Positions 1 to 5,802 of a stretch of 10,324 nt of DNA are shown here, in pieces. The DNA is from Clostridia bacterium (GTDB taxonomy: Bacteria; Bacillota; Clostridia; Oscillospirales; Acutalibacteraceae). The notes under the pieces were generated by a model. The model ran no database searches and was not told where the DNA came from. It was given only the letters and a program-made list of their open reading frames with translations. Positions within the stretch are counted from its first letter, which is position 1; the number at the start of each line of letters is the position of its first letter. The stretch covers positions 1 through 10,324 of the forward strand of contig CAAFXD010000073.1 in NCBI GenBank assembly GCA_900766945.1, in the 5' to 3' direction. Position numbers and translations under genes: made by a program.

Positions 1-417
1 AATGCGTTCGGCAAGCTCGGTATTCAAAAAGTAGATAAGCGCCGACATACAGCCTGAGGTGGACTCCTCCGTGCGAAGCAGAGGCACTTTGTATTTTTCC
101 ACCAGCGAGCGCAAAATCTCGGGGCAATCCAAATTACGGGTAATCAAAATCAGCGGGGGCTTGCGGCAGGTCAGCCGTTCCAAGCCCTGCGCCTGCTGTT
201 CGGCGCTTAATGTTTTTAAAAACTCCAGCTCAGAAAGCCCTAAAATCTGCACACGCGCGGGGTCAAAATAGCCGTCTCGCCCCGCAAGCAGAAGCCCCGG
301 ACGGTTGACATCCTGCGAAGTGACAGACAGTTCGGAGGCGTCAAAAGGCATATACAGCACTTCAAACGAAAATTCCTTTAATATTTTTGCCAAGGATACC
401 GAATAGTCGGAAGCCAT
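1..417 (-). CDS. hprK: HPr kinase/phosphorylase, N-terminal part (cut by left edge)
   Basis: This is the first 139 residues of a bifunctional HPr(Ser) kinase/phosphorylase, which phosphorylates Ser46 of the phosphotransferase carrier HPr and removes that phosphate, setting carbon catabolite control in Gram-positive bacteria. The family is about 310 residues, so the catalytic half with its P-loop lies beyond position 1. Recognition rests on the N-terminal domain pattern: a start MASDYSVSLAKILKEF, then SQDVNRPGLLLAG (roughly 30-42), the segment ILITRNLDCPEIL near 99-111, and the diagnostic linker VPLLRTEESTSGCMSALIYF near 114-133. The ATG at 417 follows AGAGGAGGGAACCGCA, an excellent ribosome binding site. 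A sigma-A promoter lies just upstream, and the gene is divergent from the unknown protein at 591. No cre-like operator was seen. The gene assignment is firm, but the catalytic residues cannot be checked here. Confidence 0.9.
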   Translation of the reverse strand, partial: MASDYSVSLAKILKEFSFEVLYMPFDASELSVTSQDVNRPGLLLAGRDGYFDPARVQILGLSELEFLKTLSAEQQAQGLERLTCRKPPLILITRNLDCPEILRSLVEKYKVPLLRTEESTSGCMSALIYFLNTELAERI

Positions 418-449
418 TGCGGTTCCCTCCTCTTTTTATATTCTCTTGT

Positions 450-478
450 ATTATAATCGAAAACCGTTCACTTTCCAA
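450..478 (-). promoter_or_regulatory. sigma-A promoter of hprK
   Basis: On the minus strand there is a -35 element TTGGAA (473-478), a 17-bp spacer and a perfect -10 TATAAT (450-455). Transcription would start near 443, giving a leader of about 25 nt that ends in the GAGGAGGG ribosome binding site of hprK. Spacing and -10 are consensus; the -35 matches 4 of 6. Confidence 0.75.
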
Positions 479-486
479 TAGGTTTT

Positions 487-509
487 CGGAAATTTCTTTG
501 GAATTTCCG
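487..509. repeat. 8-bp inverted repeat between the divergent genes
   Basis: The arms CGGAAATT (487-494) and AATTTCCG (502-509) are perfect inverted repeats separated by 7 nt. The repeat sits between the hprK promoter and the possible promoter of the divergent gene at 591. It could be an operator for a dimeric regulator or simply an AT-rich coincidence; its sequence matches no operator I recognise. Confidence 0.4.
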
Positions 510-526
510 CAGGATTTTTTTGTATA

Positions 527-553
527 TTTGCAAAATTTCGGCTTTCGTATAAG
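527..553 (+). promoter_or_regulatory. weak candidate promoter for the unknown gene at 591
   Basis: A -10-like TATAAG (548-553) is preceded by TTTGCA (527-532) at a short 15-bp spacing. The -10 matches 5 of 6 and the -35 matches 4 of 6, but the spacer is suboptimal. It is the best plus-strand candidate between the two divergent genes and would put the transcript start about 30 nt before the start codon. Confidence 0.3.
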
Positions 554-590
554 CGAACGCGAAATTGCCATACTACTACGGGTGAAGAAA

Positions 591-1124
591 ATGGTCACAG
601 TTGTATTCCCCGGAGTAGAAAACAAAGCGTGTGCCAAAAAGATATGTGCGATTTTGGAACGCTTCGGCGGCGCAATTTTTGCCAATGAAACAGAAATCAC
701 GGATTTTGCGCCGGTTGCATCGGTCTTTTTTGTCTACAACGGGGAAGGCATAAAATCCGTTCCGCAGAAGGAATCCATTTTATTGATTACCGGAAAAGAC
801 AGCAAAAAGTTACAAGCGGATTGTGCACCGTTTGGCTATCGAATCTTAGATGCAGACACGGGTTCAAAAACCGACCCGCACAGCATCACCGTAGGCATGG
901 GCAAGGACAGCCAAATCAGCGTTTCCAGTGCTACAAGCACGCATTTGCAAATCTGCATACAGAAGCCGTTAAAGACCTTTTCGGGGAAAGAAGTATTGCC
1001 GTGTGAATTCTCGGTTACCTGCGCAGAACACCAAGACATAAAAACCGTTTTATTCGCGTTTGCGGTTTTGTTGCTCTGTGACAAAGCAGACACCGAAAAG
1101 CTGACCATACAAATTTCCGCGTAA
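591..1124 (+). CDS. conserved-looking hypothetical protein, 177 aa
   Basis: I do not recognise this protein with confidence. The ATG at 591 is chosen because GGGTGA lies 5 nt upstream; the open frame extends left to 387, but that stretch overlaps the hprK promoter and start and has no matching ribosome binding site. It has no signal peptide and no clear membrane helix; the only strongly hydrophobic run is VLFAFAVLLL (153-162). The order of features is a beta-alpha start (MVTVVFPGVENKACAKKICA), FFVYNGEG near 46-53, ILLITGKDSKKL near 63-74, then ITVGMGKDSQISVSSA (99-114), a strand-rich stretch and the helix-like segment 151-163. The second half loosely resembles the end of the central domain of Mur ligases (a TYGxxxxADxxA-like turn, strands, then an Ala/Leu-rich helix), but the ATP-binding loop is absent. 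That likeness is a low-confidence inference. It is the only plus-strand gene here, divergent from hprK and closed by its own terminator. Confidence 0.7.
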   Translation: MVTVVFPGVENKACAKKICAILERFGGAIFANETEITDFAPVASVFFVYNGEGIKSVPQKESILLITGKDSKKLQADCAPFGYRILDADTGSKTDPHSITVGMGKDSQISVSSATSTHLQICIQKPLKTFSGKEVLPCEFSVTCAEHQDIKTVLFAFAVLLLCDKADTEKLTIQISA

Positions 1125-1128
1125 CGCG

Positions 1129-1160
1129 AAAACCGCCGTGCTCTCGCACAGCGGTTTTTT
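1129..1160 (+). terminator. intrinsic terminator, possibly bidirectional
   Basis: AAAACCGC (1129-1136) pairs perfectly with GCGGTTTT (1151-1158); after a C/A mismatch, GTGC (1138-1141) pairs with GCAC (1146-1149) around the loop TCTC. A run of six T ends at 1160. It starts 4 nt after the stop codon of the unknown gene. On the minus strand the same hairpin is followed by only four T, so it may also end the nrdD-nrdG-dCMP deaminase transcript, less efficiently. Confidence 0.85.
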
Positions 1161-1173
1161 GCATTTTTACCGG

Positions 1174-1662
1174 TTAATAGCCGCGCATACCGTCTAAGGA
1201 CTCGTCTTCTTCAATCCATTTTTGCACATGGATAATTCTGTAATCGTCCTTATTATCGCGGATAATCACATGCTGTATGCCCGCATTGATAATCAGGCGT
1301 TTGCACATGGAGCAACTGCTTGCATTCTCGACATAATCGCCCGTATCGCATTCAATGCCGACCAAATACAGCGTACTGCCGAGCATTTTGTCGCGGGAGG
1401 TGCTGATAATCGCATTTGCCTCGGCATGGACACTGCGGCAAAGCTCATAGCGTTCCCCGCGCGGTACATTGAGTTTTTGGCGCACGCAGTAGTTTAAATC
1501 CGAGCAGTTTTTTCTGCCGCGCGGCGCGCCGGTGTAGCCGGTGGAAATCACCTCGTCATTCTGCACCAAAACCGCGCCGAAATGCCGCCGCAGGCAGGTG
1601 CTTCTTTGCGAAACCATTTCCGCCAAATCCAAATAGTAGTTAATTTTGTCGCGTCGTTCCAT
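1174..1662 (-). CDS. dCMP deaminase (deoxycytidylate deaminase, ComEB family)
   Basis: This zinc enzyme of 162 residues deaminates dCMP to dUMP, feeding thymidylate synthesis in the cytosol. The active-site motif HAEANAI gives the zinc ligand H79 and the proton-shuttling E81; the other zinc ligands are C117 and C120 in SSCSMCKRLIINAG. The family-specific insert NCSDLNYC...PRGERYELC before HAE supports dCMP deaminase rather than cytidine or tRNA deaminase. The usual Pro before the first zinc cysteine is Ser here. I place the start at ATG 1662, because GGGAG lies 7 nt upstream; an in-frame GTG at 1668 is only 1 nt from that site and would add two residues. The gene follows nrdG by 22 nt, in the same direction, so it is probably the last gene of the NrdR-controlled dNTP operon. 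Confidence 0.93.
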   Translation of the reverse strand: MERRDKINYYLDLAEMVSQRSTCLRRHFGAVLVQNDEVISTGYTGAPRGRKNCSDLNYCVRQKLNVPRGERYELCRSVHAEANAIISTSRDKMLGSTLYLVGIECDTGDYVENASSCSMCKRLIINAGIQHVIIRDNKDDYRIIHVQKWIEEDESLDGMRGY

Positions 1663-1684
1663 ATGCACACTCCCAAAATCCGTT

Positions 1685-2221
1685 TTATGCTTTTTGCGCC
1701 GAAGGCGCTTGCCACCAAGTTATTTTGCCGCTTTCACGGGTTTTCGGCACATCAATAAGCCGCTGATTTTCACTGCCGCGGAATTGCAGGGAAATATTAC
1801 GTTTTTCCTCAACAAATTCGCCGTCCACGAGCACATCGACAAGCGACAGCATTTCATCTGTCACCGAGCAACGGGCACGGCTTTCCCCTGTTAATTCCTC
1901 ATAGGTATAGCCGGAAAACGCCCAAACCGTTTTTTGCGGCAATTCACGGCGTACACGGCGCAAGAGTTTGATAAGTTCCGCTTGATTTTGCGGTTCAAAC
2001 GGCTCGCCGCCAAGCAAGGTCAGCCCATCAATAAAATCGGGGCGCAGCGCCTCCATAATTTCATTTTCCGTTTCCGCGGTGTAGTCCTGCCCGTACTGAA
2101 AATCCCAAGTTTCGGGCTGAAAACAGCCTTTGCAATGGTGCGTACAGCCCGAGACAAACAAGACGACGCGCACACCGATGCCGTTGGCAATATCCCGCTT
2201 TTTAATCGCACCGTATCGCAT
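1685..2221 (-). CDS. nrdG: anaerobic ribonucleoside-triphosphate reductase activating protein (radical SAM)
   Basis: This 178-residue radical SAM enzyme uses S-adenosylmethionine and a 4Fe-4S cluster to place the glycyl radical on NrdD. The cluster-binding motif is CTHHCKGC with C26, C30 and C33, the CxxxCxxC spacing of radical SAM proteins, followed by FQPETWDF as in the NrdG family. The SAM-binding LLGGEPF is at 69-75. The length fits the family (about 150-200). Its ATG overlaps the nrdD stop in TAATG, and no strong ribosome binding site precedes it (only AAAGAG, about 13 nt away), so translation is probably coupled to nrdD. This suits proteins that work together. The C-terminal tail WWQAPSAQKA looks variable. 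Confidence 0.95.
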   Translation of the reverse strand: MRYGAIKKRDIANGIGVRVVLFVSGCTHHCKGCFQPETWDFQYGQDYTAETENEIMEALRPDFIDGLTLLGGEPFEPQNQAELIKLLRRVRRELPQKTVWAFSGYTYEELTGESRARCSVTDEMLSLVDVLVDGEFVEEKRNISLQFRGSENQRLIDVPKTRESGKITWWQAPSAQKA

Positions 2222-4404
2222 TACAGATGCAACACTCTTTCTTTAATTTCCTGTGTTCTGCCCTGATTCCAGAACTGCGAACCGATGTAGCCGCAGGTAC
2301 GGCGCGCGACATTCATTTTGTCTTGGTCCTTATTGCCGCAGTTGGGGCAAACCCAAACGAGTTTGCCGTCTTCTTCGGCAATTTGGATTTCACCGTCATA
2401 GCCGCAGACTTGGCAATAGTCGCTCTTGGTGTTGAGTTCGGCATACATAATATTGTCATAAATGAACTTGATGACTTCCAACACCGCAGGAATATTTTGC
2501 TGCATATTCGGCACTTCGACATAGGAAATTGCGCCGCCGGGCGAAAGGGCTTGGAATTTGGATTCCAACGCCAATTTCTCAAACGCGTCAATCGGCTCGG
2601 TCACATGGACATGGTAGGAGTTTGTGATATAGTTTTTATCCGTCACGCCCTCGATAACGCCGAAGCGTTTTTGCAGGCTCTTTGCGAATTTATAGGTGGT
2701 GGATTCCAGCGGCGTGCCGTAGAGAGAATAGTGGATATTCTCGGCATTTCTCCACTTTAAGCAAGCGTCATTGAGCGCCTGCATCACGCGAAGACCAAAT
2801 GCCTCGCCCTCGGGCTCGGTGAGTTTCTTGCCGGTGACTTCATAGACGCATTCCCAAAGCCCCGCATACCCGAGCGACAGCGTAGAATAGCCGCCGTGGA
2901 GTAATTTGTCAATCGTTTCGCCTTTTTTAAGGCGGGCAAGTGCGCCGTACTGCCACAAAATCGGGGCGGCATCGGACAGCGTGCCTTCCAGCCGTTCGTG
3001 GCGGCATTGGAGTGCTCTGTGGCAAAGCTCCAAACGCTCGTTTAAGACTTCCCAGAATTTCTTTTCGTCGCGCGTTTCGCGGCACGCGGTGCAGGCAACA
3101 TCCACCAAATTGATGGTGACAACACCTTGATTGAAACGGCCGTAATATTTCGGTTTGCCGTTTTCATCGACATACGGCGTTAAGAAACTGCGGCAGCCCA
3201 TACAGGTATAGCAGTTGCCGTCGCCGTTATCGTCCACTTTGAGTTGCAACATAATTTTTTCGGAAATATAGTCGGGCACCATACGCTTTGCAGTACATTT
3301 TGCCGCAAGTTCGGTCAAATACCAATATTCGGAGTCCTCGTGAATATTGTCCTCTTCCAAAACATAAATCAGTTTCGGGAATGCGGGCGTGACCCACACA
3401 CCGACTTCATTTTTTGTACCGATGATGCGCTGACGCAAGACTTCTTCAATGATAATGGCAAGGTCTTTCTTTTCCTGCTCGTTTTTCGCCTCGTTCAAAT
3501 ACATAAACACCGTGACAAACGGGGCTTGACCGTTGGTGGTGAGGAGTGTTACGACCTGATACTGAATGGTCTGCACGCCGCGTTTGATTTCTTCACGGAC
3601 GCGTTTTTCCACCAATTTATCGACCTGTTCGGGCGTAGCGTCAATGCCGAAGTTCTGCATTTCCTCCGTTAATTCGCGGCGGATTTTTTCACGCGAAATC
3701 TGCACGAACGGCGCCAAATGCGTTAAGGAAATGGACTGCCCGCCGTACTGATTGGACGCAACCTGTGCGATAATCTGCGTCGCAATATTGCACGCCGTGG
3801 AGAACGAATGGGGCTTTTCAATCATCGTATCGGAAATGACCGTACCGTTTTGGAGCATATCTTCCAAATTGACCAAATCGCAGTTGTGCATATGCTGTGC
3901 GAAATAGTCGGCGTCGTGGAAGTGGATAATCCCCTCTTCATGCGCTTTGACAATATCTTCGGGCAACAAAATACGCTTGGTCAAATCTTTGCTGACCTCG
4001 CCCGCCATATAGTCACGCTGAACGGAGTTGACCGTCGGGTTTTTATTGGAGTTTTCCTGTTTGACTTCCTCATTGTTGCACTCAATCAGCGACAGAATTT
4101 GATTGTCGGTGGTGTTGGCAACACGCGCCAGGTTACGGGTAAAGCGATAACGAATGTACCGCTTTGCCGTTTCGGGCGCACCCTGCAAAATGATGTGGGT
4201 TTCGACCAATTCCTGCACTTCTTCAACGGTTAAGGCTCTGCCGATTTCGTTGATATAGTCCTCAATCACCAACGATATGTAATCAATTTGGCGGTCGGTC
4301 AGTTCTTTTTTGCCGTCGGTTTCGTCATTCGCCTTGGCAATCGCGTTTTTGATTTTTTGGCGGTCGAAGGTTTCTTCCGACCCGTTTCGTTTGATAATTT
4401 TCAT
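2221..4404 (-). CDS. nrdD: anaerobic (class III) ribonucleoside-triphosphate reductase
   Basis: This 727-residue glycyl-radical enzyme reduces ribonucleoside triphosphates to dNTPs under strict anaerobiosis. An N-terminal ATP-cone, the allosteric activity-control domain, spans about 1-90 (start MKIIKRNGSEETFDRQKI). The catalytic barrel contains HMHNCDLVNLEDML with C175 and the CYTCMGCRSF cysteine cluster (C398, C401, C404), the region of the thiyl-radical cysteine in the family. Near the C-terminus a zinc site is formed by C664, C667, C686 and C689, followed by the glycyl-radical motif RRTCGYIG with the radical glycine at G705. All key elements are present and the length is normal. The ATG at 4404 has GGAGAG 8 nt upstream. 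The gene is first in an operon with nrdG and dCMP deaminase, behind a promoter with NrdR-like boxes. Use of this enzyme points to an anaerobic lifestyle. Confidence 0.97.
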   Translation of the reverse strand: MKIIKRNGSEETFDRQKIKNAIAKANDETDGKKELTDRQIDYISLVIEDYINEIGRALTVEEVQELVETHIILQGAPETAKRYIRYRFTRNLARVANTTDNQILSLIECNNEEVKQENSNKNPTVNSVQRDYMAGEVSKDLTKRILLPEDIVKAHEEGIIHFHDADYFAQHMHNCDLVNLEDMLQNGTVISDTMIEKPHSFSTACNIATQIIAQVASNQYGGQSISLTHLAPFVQISREKIRRELTEEMQNFGIDATPEQVDKLVEKRVREEIKRGVQTIQYQVVTLLTTNGQAPFVTVFMYLNEAKNEQEKKDLAIIIEEVLRQRIIGTKNEVGVWVTPAFPKLIYVLEEDNIHEDSEYWYLTELAAKCTAKRMVPDYISEKIMLQLKVDDNGDGNCYTCMGCRSFLTPYVDENGKPKYYGRFNQGVVTINLVDVACTACRETRDEKKFWEVLNERLELCHRALQCRHERLEGTLSDAAPILWQYGALARLKKGETIDKLLHGGYSTLSLGYAGLWECVYEVTGKKLTEPEGEAFGLRVMQALNDACLKWRNAENIHYSLYGTPLESTTYKFAKSLQKRFGVIEGVTDKNYITNSYHVHVTEPIDAFEKLALESKFQALSPGGAISYVEVPNMQQNIPAVLEVIKFIYDNIMYAELNTKSDYCQVCGYDGEIQIAEEDGKLVWVCPNCGNKDQDKMNVARRTCGYIGSQFWNQGRTQEIKERVLHL

Positions 4405-4423
4405 ATGTTTTTCTCTCCGTCTT

Positions 4424-4471
4424 TCACAAGATGTTTTTTTCAGTGCTTACCCATTCTACTACATCTTGTGG
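4424..4471. promoter_or_regulatory. paired NrdR-box-like operators upstream of nrdD
   Basis: Two elements fit the core of the published NrdR box (CwAtATaTwG within a 16-bp palindrome). CTACATCTTG at 4459-4468 matches 8 of 10 and CAAGATGTTT at 4427-4436 matches 7 of 10. Their centres are 32 bp apart, about three helical turns, which is the usual NrdR pairing. The two also form a perfect inverted repeat, CACAAGATGT (4425-4434) with ACATCTTGTG (4461-4470). One box lies in the promoter spacer and the other just after the predicted transcript start, so binding would repress nrdD. Because the -10 lies between the arms, an RNA hairpin made of both is unlikely. No nrdR gene is in the window. Confidence 0.7.
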
Positions 4472-4481
4472 CAGAATGCAA
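4453..4481 (-). promoter_or_regulatory. promoter of the nrdD-nrdG-dCMP deaminase operon
   Basis: On the minus strand there is a -35 TTGCAT (4476-4481), a 17-bp spacer and a -10 TAGAAT (4453-4458, 5 of 6). Transcription would begin near 4446, leaving a leader of about 40 nt. The spacer contains one NrdR-like box. The -35 matches only 3 of 6, so it may be moderate in strength. Confidence 0.6.
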
Positions 4482-4489
4482 GAGGGAAA

Positions 4490-4545
4490 ATACAAGATAT
4501 GGGAATTTTTTTGATTTTTCACGCCAAAAACGCCATATATAGTGA
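4490..4545. promoter_or_regulatory. two further possible NrdR-like boxes
   Basis: CAAGATATGG at 4493-4502 matches the NrdR core at 8 of 10, and CCATATATAG followed by TG at 4533-4542 matches at 9 of 10. They lie upstream of the nrdD -35. Centre spacing to the neighbouring box is 34 bp for the first, and 40 bp between the two, so the phasing is less regular than for the main pair. AT-rich sequence makes chance matches likely. The rest of the 4405-4632 gap shows no gene. Confidence 0.35.
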
Positions 4546-4632
4546 TTTAGAACACATTTACCGTATGAAATGCACAAAAAGCAAAATAAAAATTTGTAAG
4601 CATTGCCGATTTTAAAAAAGGGACTTGACAAG

Positions 4633-4665
4633 AAAAAACGGCAGTCGCGAGAAATGCGACTGCCG
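4633..4665 (-). terminator. intrinsic terminator after rpoD
   Basis: On the minus strand a perfect 10-bp GC-rich stem (CGGCAGTCGC with GCGACTGCCG, loop of 7 nt) is followed directly by six T. It begins about 10 nt after the rpoD stop codon, so it closes the yigZ-dgt-dnaG-rpoD transcript and insulates the nrdD promoter. Confidence 0.93.
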
Positions 4666-4675
4666 AGCAAAAGCT

Positions 4676-5773
4676 TTAATCCAAGAAATCCTTTAATTTT
4701 TTACTGCGGCTGGGGTGGCGCAATTTGCGAAGCGCTTTCGCCTCAATTTGGCGGATACGCTCACGCGTGACGCCGAACTCACTGCCAACCTCCTCCAAGG
4801 TACGGGGGTGGCCGTCCTCCAAGCCGAAGCGCAGAGACAGCACCTTCGCCTCGCGCATGGTCAAGGTCTTTAAGACCTCGTTAAGCTGTTCCTTCAACAG
4901 CATCATGGATGCGGCATCGGCGGGCGCTAAGGCGTCATTATCGGGAATAAAGTCGCCCAAGTGGCTGTCCTCCTCCTCGCCGATGGGGGTTTCCAAGGAC
5001 ACGGGCTCTTGGGAAACGCGCTGAATTTCGCGCACTTTTTCCACAGGCATATCGAGCACCTCGGCGATTTCCTCCGCCGTCGGGTCGCGCCCGTTTTTGT
5101 GGAGCAGTTGGCTGTTGGTCTTTTTCACCTTGTTGATGGTCTCCACCATATGCACGGGGATACGAATGGTACGCGCTTGGTCGGCAATCGCGCGGGTAAT
5201 CGCCTGACGAATCCACCAAGTGGCATAAGTCGAGAACTTAAAGCCTTTGGTATAGTCAAACTTATCCACGGCTTTGATAAGCCCCAAATTTCCCTCTTGA
5301 ATTAAATCGAGAAACTGCATTCCGCGCCCAACATAGCGCTTGGCAATGCTGACCACCAAACGCAGGTTTGCCTCTGCCAGGCGTTGTTTCGCCTGTTGGT
5401 CGTCGTTGCCGATACGAATGGCAAGCTCAATTTCCTCCTCGGGCGTCAACAGCGGCACGCGGCCGATTTCTTTCAAATACACCTTTACCGGGTCATCCAT
5501 TGCCGCGTTGCGGTTGTCCGCTTGCGCAGCGGCCGCCTCCTGCCCTTTCGGAAGCTCCGAGTCGAAATCCAAATCTTCCAGCAATGCATCGCTCATATCG
5601 TCGATAATTTCGATATTTTGCTGTTCGATGGTTTCGTACAGTTTGTCCAGCTCGTCCATATCGAAATCCATTTCAAGGATAACGGTATCGATTTCCTGGG
5701 TGGTCAGTTTGCCTGCCGCTTTGCCTTTTTCCAAAAGCGCCGCAACAGAACTTTTCTTGTCCGTATTTTCCAT
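4676..5773 (-). CDS. rpoD: RNA polymerase primary sigma factor (sigma-70/SigA)
   Basis: This 365-residue housekeeping sigma factor directs RNA polymerase to most promoters. A short acidic region 1.1 covers about 1-80. Region 1.2 begins at DDPVKVYLKEIGRVPLLTPEEE (93-114). Region 2 (about 135-205) contains DLIQEGNLGL (156-165), FKFSTYATWWIRQAI (178-192) and the -10-recognition helix; region 3 follows with RTIRIPVHM. Region 4 carries the helix-turn-helix TLEEVGSEFGVTRERIRQIE (325-344) that reads the -35. The length matches the short SigA of Firmicutes, without the large non-conserved insert of proteobacteria. I choose ATG 5773 because AAGGAG lies 5-6 nt upstream; an in-frame ATG at 5791 would add MCEGES and lacks a ribosome binding site. 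It is the last gene of the cluster, 29 nt after dnaG, and is followed by a strong terminator. Confidence 0.97.
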   Translation of the reverse strand: MENTDKKSSVAALLEKGKAAGKLTTQEIDTVILEMDFDMDELDKLYETIEQQNIEIIDDMSDALLEDLDFDSELPKGQEAAAAQADNRNAAMDDPVKVYLKEIGRVPLLTPEEEIELAIRIGNDDQQAKQRLAEANLRLVVSIAKRYVGRGMQFLDLIQEGNLGLIKAVDKFDYTKGFKFSTYATWWIRQAITRAIADQARTIRIPVHMVETINKVKKTNSQLLHKNGRDPTAEEIAEVLDMPVEKVREIQRVSQEPVSLETPIGEEEDSHLGDFIPDNDALAPADAASMMLLKEQLNEVLKTLTMREAKVLSLRFGLEDGHPRTLEEVGSEFGVTRERIRQIEAKALRKLRHPSRSKKLKDFLD

Positions 5774-5802
5774 ACTTTCTCCTTCACACATATGTAAAAT
5801 AT

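Noticed and set aside
387..590. N-terminal extension of the unknown plus-strand protein from ATG 387
   Set aside because: It overlaps the hprK start and promoter on the other strand, has no ribosome binding site, and GGGTGA sits right before ATG 591.
362..700. Minus-strand open frame across the hprK start
   Set aside because: It is in a different frame from hprK, crosses its promoter and overlaps the unknown gene; its composition looks random.
2227..2760. Long plus-strand open frames opposite nrdD (also 3244-3672 and 3808-4233)
   Set aside because: They are antisense shadows of a clearly conserved enzyme, with no family resemblance or ribosome binding sites.
4310..4670. Small open frames in the rpoD-nrdD gap on both strands
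   Set aside because: They run across the rpoD terminator or the nrdD promoter and operators and show no coding character.
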